From: Euryarchaeota archaeon UBA59 | GTDB lineage: Archaea > Thermoplasmatota > Poseidoniia > Poseidoniales > Thalassarchaeaceae | Assembly (NCBI GenBank): GCA_002505495.1 | Contig: DAVI01000087.1 | Location: forward strand, 17,065-27,433 | Direction of reading: 5' to 3' | DNA length: 10,369 bases | Position numbers and translations under genes: made by a program | Notes under the pieces: model-generated | The model's database searches: none | Told to the model about the DNA's origin: nothing | The model's input: the letters and a program-made list of their open reading frames with translations, nothing else | In this document: piece after piece, positions 6,326-10,369 of the stretch | Numbering within the stretch: the stretch's first letter is position 1 | Layout: the number at the start of each line of letters is the position of its first letter

Positions 6326-7891
6326 GTGAGTAACGTGGCTGAAGTAGGCATCGATGATATCGCGATTCATTTTCCGAAACTCTACTTCGACATGAAGGAC
6401 TTCGCAGAGATGCGGGGTGCAGACTTCGGAAAGTTGAACAAAGGTCTCGGCTTGACAGCGATGTCAATTCCAGACAAGCACGAAGACACCGCCACGATGG
6501 GTGCAAACGCGGTCACCCGACTTCTCGACCGCAATGGCATCGACCCCAGCAATATCGGCAGGATGTACCTCGGTACCGAGTCTGCTCTCGATGGTTCCAA
6601 GCCGACCGCCACCTATATTCTCGACATGCTTGAGCAGCGTTACTCCAAGCAGTATGGTAAGGACTGCTTCCGAAACTGCGACGTTGTAGACATGACCTTC
6701 GCCTGCATCGGTGCGGTAGACGCTCTTCACAACACCCTCGACTGGGTTGCCAGAGGGGGCGAAGAAGAGAACCGGTTAGGGATTGTCGTCTTCAGTGACA
6801 ACGCCAAGTACGACCTTGAGTCGAGTGGTGAGTACACACAGGGTGCCGGCGGTGGCGCTCTAATCGTTCGGCACAACCCACGACTCATCTCCATTCCAGA
6901 CCGCTGGGGCGTATCGACAACTCCGGTTCACGACTTCTTCAAACCGCGCAGAGAAGTCTCGATCAAGTCCGTAATCACTCATGTTCTGCAACTGGCGAAG
7001 GAGACCGGCCACAACGTCAAGGAGGGGTTGGCTGACCGGATGGTCAAACACCTGCCAGAATCAACTGTGCGCAGGCTCGGTATTTTCGCCCATGGAGAGG
7101 AGATGGTCTCTGTGCACCGAGATGAGCCGATTTTCGATGGAGCGTTCTCCAATCGCTGTTATCAGGAGGCCGTCAAGACTGCCTTCCTCGACTTTCAGCG
7201 ACGAGCCAAGAAGCAAGGGCGCTACGATCCGAAAAAGGATGAAATCCTCACAGAACAGTGGGTTCGCATCATCATGCATCTACCATACGCCTTCCAGGGG
7301 AAGAGAATGTTCCCCGATGTCTTCCGGCACGACCGGAGAGAGAAGCCAATCTGGGATGAGTTGATTGCAGAAATCGGCACCGAGCCACGGTATGTTGATT
7401 TTGAGGATACTCCAGAGGGTGAAATCGAGTACGACAAGGCGCAGGACGCCTTCCGTAGAGCCATCTCGAAAACTGCAGCATACCAAGAATTCCACGCCGC
7501 GAGCATCGAGAAGGGGCAACGTGCATCGAGTCTCATAGGCAACCAGTACACCGGTTCCATCTTCCTCGCGATGATGTCAACCTTTGAGTCGGACTACGAA
7601 GACAACTCCCTCCTTGAAGGCAAGTACTTCGGAATGTGTGGCTACGGCTCAGGTGCGAAGGCGAAGGTGTTCGAGGGTCTGGTCTCGGCGAAGTGGCGAG
7701 AGGTCGTCGCCAGCTGGAACTTGTTTGAGCGGTTGGCTGGCCGGCAGGCGATTGACAAGATGACATACGAGTCGCTGCACAAAGGTATCCTCACAGAGAG
7801 CGTCCTAGAACCGTCGGGCGAATTCGCACTCGTTGAAATCGAATCCGAGGGCGTCCGCGAAGGGGCTCGAACCTACTCTTGGATGGGATGA
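6326..7891 (+). CDS. mvaS: Hydroxymethylglutaryl-CoA synthase, long bacterial-like form
   Basis: Condenses acetyl-CoA and acetoacetyl-CoA to HMG-CoA, the entry to the mevalonate pathway and, in archaea, to membrane isoprenoids. It is a cytoplasmic thiolase-fold enzyme. Visible sites: Glu85 in YLGTES (general acid/base), Cys127 in MTFACIGAVDAL (acyl-enzyme nucleophile), HDFFKP at 202-207, His318 in MHLPYAFQGKRM, GNQYTGSIF at 405-413 and CGYGSGAKAKVF at 438-449. All expected catalytic residues are present. At 521 residues it is far longer than the roughly 350-residue archaeal or 390-residue Firmicutes enzymes. The extra length includes about 50 residues after DFFKP (roughly 208-263) and more around 330-390. 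From memory, GIDDI at the start, TFACIG and HLPY.FQG resemble Bacteroidetes HMGS-family proteins. The start is GTG with no ribosome-binding site; a second in-frame GTG at 6335 is possible. Confidence 0.9.
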   Translation: MSNVAEVGIDDIAIHFPKLYFDMKDFAEMRGADFGKLNKGLGLTAMSIPDKHEDTATMGANAVTRLLDRNGIDPSNIGRMYLGTESALDGSKPTATYILDMLEQRYSKQYGKDCFRNCDVVDMTFACIGAVDALHNTLDWVARGGEEENRLGIVVFSDNAKYDLESSGEYTQGAGGGALIVRHNPRLISIPDRWGVSTTPVHDFFKPRREVSIKSVITHVLQLAKETGHNVKEGLADRMVKHLPESTVRRLGIFAHGEEMVSVHRDEPIFDGAFSNRCYQEAVKTAFLDFQRRAKKQGRYDPKKDEILTEQWVRIIMHLPYAFQGKRMFPDVFRHDRREKPIWDELIAEIGTEPRYVDFEDTPEGEIEYDKAQDAFRRAISKTAAYQEFHAASIEKGQRASSLIGNQYTGSIFLAMMSTFESDYEDNSLLEGKYFGMCGYGSGAKAKVFEGLVSAKWREVVASWNLFERLAGRQAIDKMTYESLHKGILTESVLEPSGEFALVEIESEGVREGARTYSWMG

Positions 7892-7901
7892 ACGAGCGAA
7901 A

Positions 7902-7942
7902 ATCGACTCCGCGTCGATAGTGGGCAACTCAGCGTCGCGCTG
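7902..7942. terminator. Two hairpins between convergent mvaS and H-like genes
   Basis: The 58-bp gap between the two stop codons holds two inverted repeats: ATCGAC/GTCGAT with a 5-base loop (7902-7918) and CAGCG/CGCTG with a 3-base loop (7930-7942). Neither is followed by a T-tract. Their place between converging genes fits a shared 3'-end structure acting on both strands. Confidence 0.35.
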
Positions 7943-7949
7943 AAGCGAC

Positions 7950-8459
7950 TCAGAACTCGCTGAGCAGTTCAAGATACTCGTCGGGCTCCAGCAGGTCATC
8001 CGGATCGAGGTCGTGGGGTCGGATGTTCAACAACCAACCATCGCCGTAGGGGTCTTCGTTCACCAGTTCCGGGCTGTCCTCAACCTCGCCGTTCAACTCG
8101 ATGACATGGCAGGGGAATGGAGTCTCGATGACCCAGCGCTCTTGAGAAGTCCTCAAGGTAACCAATGCATCGCCGATGTGAAGTTCCTGACCGGTCACTC
8201 CGGCCTCCTTCGCTCCCGTTCCGAGTTGCTCCTTGCCCTCCTCCGGCGTAATTTGGAACTCCTCAATCTCCGTTGGTTGGGGGAGAATCACCCGGATTAG
8301 GTCTCCGAGGTCAGCCTGAAGGTAGTCAGTGATTCCGACTTTGTAGAGGTCCCCAGTTTCCTCATCAGACTCTAGATGCTGAAACCACATGTGGCTCTTG
8401 AAGTACTTTCTACCCTCAATTATTTGGAATTCAATAACTTCGTCATCATCCATTTTCAT
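7950..8459 (-). CDS. Glycine cleavage H-protein-like protein lacking the lipoyl lysine
   Basis: A 169-residue acidic cytoplasmic protein with clear H-protein (GcvH) fold landmarks: KYFKSHMWF at 18-26 (compare the usual Y...HEW), VGITDYLQADLGDLIRV at 41-57, EDSPELVNEDPYGDGWL at 127-143 and a C-terminal EPDEYLELL. In ordinary GcvH an ESVKA motif carries lipoate on its lysine, about 21 residues before the EDSPELVN block. Here the aligned stretch is RTSQERW (103-109), with Gln at the lysine position and no lysine anywhere after residue 84. About 25 extra residues, rich in Glu and Gly, separate the VGITDY half from this hairpin (roughly 65-95). It therefore probably cannot act as a lipoyl carrier and may have a binding or structural role. 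No other glycine-cleavage or lipoylation gene lies in the window. The start is ATG, with a TATA-like element about 33 bases upstream. Confidence 0.8.
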   Translation of the reverse strand: MKMDDDEVIEFQIIEGRKYFKSHMWFQHLESDEETGDLYKVGITDYLQADLGDLIRVILPQPTEIEEFQITPEEGKEQLGTGAKEAGVTGQELHIGDALVTLRTSQERWVIETPFPCHVIELNGEVEDSPELVNEDPYGDGWLLNIRPHDLDPDDLLEPDEYLELLSEF

Positions 8460-8488
8460 TCCCCGTTGGCGGCGCCCACTTTGGCGTC

Positions 8489-8496
8489 ATATTTAA
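8489..8496. promoter_or_regulatory. TATA-like element in the divergent gap, possibly bidirectional
   Basis: In the 129-bp gap between the two divergent genes the plus strand reads ATATTTAA, so the minus strand reads TTAAATAT, preceded by AAATGG. It is centred about 33 bases before the ATG at 8459, giving a predicted short leader of under 10 bases for the H-like gene. Because the core is nearly self-complementary it could also serve the dehydrogenase gene on the other strand, with a leader of roughly 70 bases. It is the best TATA match I see in the window. Confidence 0.5.
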
Positions 8497-8588
8497 CCAT
8501 TTGAGAAGCAGCCATTGTTTTTCGTCGTCGGAGGCTGAGAGCGACCCTTCATGAAGCGAGGACGATTAGAAGGTGGCGGGGAGCAAAC

Positions 8589-9764
8589 ATGGACTTCGGA
8601 GAGAGCGAGGAACAGAGCGCCATCCGAGAGATGGTCAGGGGCTTCGCGGAGTCGGTTTTACCGCCCACGATAGAACATCGCGACAAGAACCAGATTGCGC
8701 CGGTCGAAGAGTGGAAGAAATTCTGCGACGAGACCGGACTTCAAGGAATCACCATCGCTGAGGAATATGGGGGATTCCCTGTGGATGACATCTCAGAAGC
8801 GATCATCATAGAGGAGTTGGCGCGCGTCGATCCCTCGTTTTCAGTCTTTTACGCGGTTCACGTCGGCTTGTGCAGCAAGACCATCACACTCCACGGCACA
8901 GATGAGCAGAAGCAGAAATATCTCACTCAGTTGGCGGCTGACAAGGTGGGTGCGTACTCACTTTCCGAGGCCGGAGCTGGAACGGATGCGGGGGCACTCT
9001 CATGCAAGGCGGAACTCTCCGAAGATGGCTCACACTACATCCTGAATGGGCTCAAAATGTGGGTCACGAACGGTGCTAGTGCCGACTTCTATGTCCTCTT
9101 CGCCAAGGTGGTTGGACACCCAGACTATGGTGTAAAGAAACACGGCGGGACGACAGCATTCATCGTCGAGAAGGCGTTTGAAGGCTTCTCGGTTGGTAAG
9201 AAAGAGGACAAACTCGGGATTCGCAGCAGCGACACGACCACCCTCGTCCTCGAAAACTGCGTGGTACCCGCTGAGAATGTACTGGGCGAGGTGGGCAAGG
9301 GATTCTCGATTGCAATGAACGCCCTCGACAACAGTCGGATTGGCATTGCTGCACAGGCGTTGGGAATTTCGCAAGGCGCCTTCGAGGCGTCCGTGAAGTA
9401 CTCACATGAGAGAGAGACCTTCGGAAAACCACTCGCCGCCCATCAGATGATTACCTCATATCTATCCGAGATGGCAACTCGCATAGACGCCTCCCGTCTT
9501 CTTGTCTATAGGGCTGCAGATGCAAAGCGGCGGCATTACGAGGAGGGCGCTCCGCGGCATACTGTCGAGGCGAGCATGGCGAAGTTGTTTGCCGGCGACA
9601 CAGCGATGTGGGTCGCTGATAGAGCGGTCCAGATTCACGGAGGCTACGGATATGTCACTGAATTCCCGGTCGAGCGCTTCTTCCGAGATGCAAAGATCAC
9701 CCAAATCTACGAAGGGACCCAGGAAGTTCAGAAACTGGTAATCGCTCGCAACCTCAAGCCGTGA
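8589..9764 (+). CDS. Acyl-CoA dehydrogenase, short-chain (butyryl-CoA) type
   Basis: FAD enzyme that introduces the alpha,beta double bond into an acyl-CoA and hands electrons to ETF, as in beta-oxidation or branched-chain amino-acid breakdown. It is 391 residues and full length. The N-terminal helical domain leads to YSLSEAGAGTDAG (123-135) and WVTNG (158-162) in the flavin/substrate sheet, then RETFGKPL (275-282), QIHGGYGY (348-355) and IYEGT (373-377), whose Glu375 is the catalytic base at the position used by short- and medium-chain enzymes. It lacks the Arg-Ser pair of glutaryl-CoA dehydrogenase, so it is not a second GCDH. Exact chain length cannot be read from sequence. The ATG is preceded by GGGGAG (8578-8583) at a five-base spacing. 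It is a single gene, divergent from the H-like gene and convergent with the nucleotidyltransferase-like gene. Its electron acceptor is probably the ETF at 162-1841. Confidence 0.93.
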   Translation: MDFGESEEQSAIREMVRGFAESVLPPTIEHRDKNQIAPVEEWKKFCDETGLQGITIAEEYGGFPVDDISEAIIIEELARVDPSFSVFYAVHVGLCSKTITLHGTDEQKQKYLTQLAADKVGAYSLSEAGAGTDAGALSCKAELSEDGSHYILNGLKMWVTNGASADFYVLFAKVVGHPDYGVKKHGGTTAFIVEKAFEGFSVGKKEDKLGIRSSDTTTLVLENCVVPAENVLGEVGKGFSIAMNALDNSRIGIAAQALGISQGAFEASVKYSHERETFGKPLAAHQMITSYLSEMATRIDASRLLVYRAADAKRRHYEEGAPRHTVEASMAKLFAGDTAMWVADRAVQIHGGYGYVTEFPVERFFRDAKITQIYEGTQEVQKLVIARNLKP

Positions 9765-9801
9765 ATTACAGAACAGTCATTCTCGATGACTCCCCCGCCT
9801 T

Positions 9802-9822
9802 TCTGTCCTCACTTTGGACAGA
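9802..9822 (+). terminator. Hairpin downstream of the acyl-CoA dehydrogenase
   Basis: A perfect 7-bp inverted repeat, TCTGTCC and GGACAGA with a 7-base loop, lies 37 bases after the dehydrogenase stop. It is not followed by a T-run. It is the most likely 3'-end structure for the plus-strand gene in this convergent gap. Confidence 0.35.
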
Positions 9823-9871
9823 CATCAACCCGGAAGGTTCAGCCGGATAGATTAGCGGCGGATTTGATCTA

Positions 9872-10369
9872 TTAACCGGCCGGGGTGTCGGCCGGTGGCC
9901 ACTGAAGTCGGGGCCAAGATTCCGGTTCGCCATCCTGCCAAGACAGCTGAGCCAATCGCTCGGCGACCTCTGAGAGAGTTGCTAGGTCACTTTCGACCTG
10001 AGTGTGATGCAGCCACGCCTTCAACCGGCCAAGCCGAATTCCAGGGCTCAATCCGGTCTGCTCTGCTATCCAATTCCCATCGGCCAATGGGGAGTTGCCC
10101 GCCCGGTTGACTGCAAGCGCATCCAGTGCAGCTCTCACCGCTGCTGCCGAAGGCTCATCCAAAGCACTCTCGCAGGCGAGTTGCAACTGCAGCCTAGCGC
10201 CGAGTGCAGCGCGGTAGAGACGCAACTCGCCCGGTGCCGCAGGATTAGGAAGTTGACCGAGTCGGCTGAGCAAATCCTCGACTCCGACGATGACCCTCTT
10301 GGGCGCCTTGAGAGCGATGAGGTCCTTTTGAGCCGATGCGGGGTGGAATAGGATGGCTAGGCGAGCCTC
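9872..10369 (-). CDS. C-terminal part of a probable class II CCA-adding enzyme / poly(A) polymerase
   Basis: The frame is open from the right window edge to a TAA at 9872, giving the last 165 residues of a larger protein. Its start and catalytic head domain lie outside the window. It opens with ARLAILFHPAS, like the helix (RLAALLHD) that begins the RNA-binding half of bacterial-type tRNA nucleotidyltransferases. Near the end it has LADGNWIAEQTGLSPGIRLGRLKAWLH, matching the 'l.G.dl...lGl.PGp.lG.ll..l' segment of that family, then VESDLATLSEVAERLAQLSW. The family adds CCA, or A residues, to RNA 3' ends. Archaea normally use the unrelated class I enzyme for CCA addition, so a class II protein here would be of bacterial type. 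The visible part has no catalytic residues and the match is from memory, so confidence in the product is moderate although the gene itself is solid. The C-terminal codons lie within a strong hairpin. Confidence 0.55.
   Translation of the reverse strand, partial: EARLAILFHPASAQKDLIALKAPKRVIVGVEDLLSRLGQLPNPAAPGELRLYRAALGARLQLQLACESALDEPSAAAVRAALDALAVNRAGNSPLADGNWIAEQTGLSPGIRLGRLKAWLHHTQVESDLATLSEVAERLAQLSWQDGEPESWPRLQWPPADTPAG
9875..9896 (-). terminator. GC-rich hairpin abutting the nucleotidyltransferase-like stop codon
   Basis: A perfect 8-bp inverted repeat (ACCGGCCG / CGGCCGGT, 6-base loop) encodes the last residues of the minus-strand gene and runs into its TAA stop. On that strand it is followed by TAATAGATCAAATCC, which is AT-rich but has no long T-run. 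A second inverted repeat (ATAGAT 9847-9852, ATCTAT 9867-9872) adjoins it. The pair probably forms the transcript's 3' structure. Confidence 0.4.

Noticed and set aside
8589..9764. A second glutaryl-CoA dehydrogenase
   Set aside because: It has IYEGT with a short-chain-type surrounding and lacks the Arg-Ser carboxylate-binding pair seen in the gene at 1915-3087.
1..10369. CRISPR array, insertion sequence, toxin-antitoxin or defence system
   Set aside because: No direct-repeat array, transposase, terminal inverted repeats or small paired toxin-like genes are visible. All coding space is accounted for by metabolic, translation and unknown single genes.

Overview
The window reads as a compact prokaryotic chromosome, most likely from a planktonic euryarchaeon of the Marine Group II / Poseidoniales kind. 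The main archaeal signs are a tyrosyl-tRNA synthetase of the short archaeal/eukaryotic type, a small protein resembling a euryarchaeal family of unknown function, and TATA-like elements rather than bacterial -35/-10 boxes. They sit beside bacterial-looking metabolic genes (ETF, acyl-CoA dehydrogenases, a Bacteroidetes-like HMG-CoA synthase, a bacterial-type nucleotidyltransferase). That mixture, short intergenic gaps and moderately high GC suggest a surface-ocean MGII archaeon. The assignment is inferred from gene content and was not tested by a search.

Positions 1-4407 are all on the minus strand and read right to left: a membrane-anchored beta-propeller protein (4407-3145), glutaryl-CoA dehydrogenase (3087-1915), the ETF beta and alpha subunits (1841-1098 and 1085-162), and the start of a carboxylesterase/thioesterase-like hydrolase that runs off the left edge (152-1). 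The dehydrogenase and its electron acceptor ETF form one functional unit: glutaryl-CoA is oxidised and decarboxylated to crotonyl-CoA, and the electrons pass to ETF. A 144-bp divergent gap (4408-4551) separates this block from the next.

Positions 4552-7891 are on the plus strand: a 175-residue protein of unknown function, then tyrS seven bases downstream, then after a 126-bp gap an unusually long HMG-CoA synthase (first committed step of the mevalonate route to archaeal lipids). It faces, tail to tail, a minus-strand glycine-cleavage-H-like protein (8459-7950) that has no lysine where the lipoyl group should attach. A 129-bp divergent gap with a clear TATA-like element leads to a second, short-chain-type acyl-CoA dehydrogenase (8589-9764, plus strand). 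That gene converges on the 3' end of a probable class II CCA-adding enzyme/poly(A) polymerase (10369-9872, minus, truncated by the window edge).

Most of the window is core or lipid/amino-acid catabolic metabolism. I see no mobile element, CRISPR array, defence island, rRNA or tRNA, and no intergenic stretch longer than 150 bp. The most unusual item is the H-protein-like gene without a lipoylation site. Next are the insertion-bearing, bacterial-looking HMG-CoA synthase and the membrane-anchored propeller encoded just ahead of the glutaryl-CoA dehydrogenase/ETF genes.
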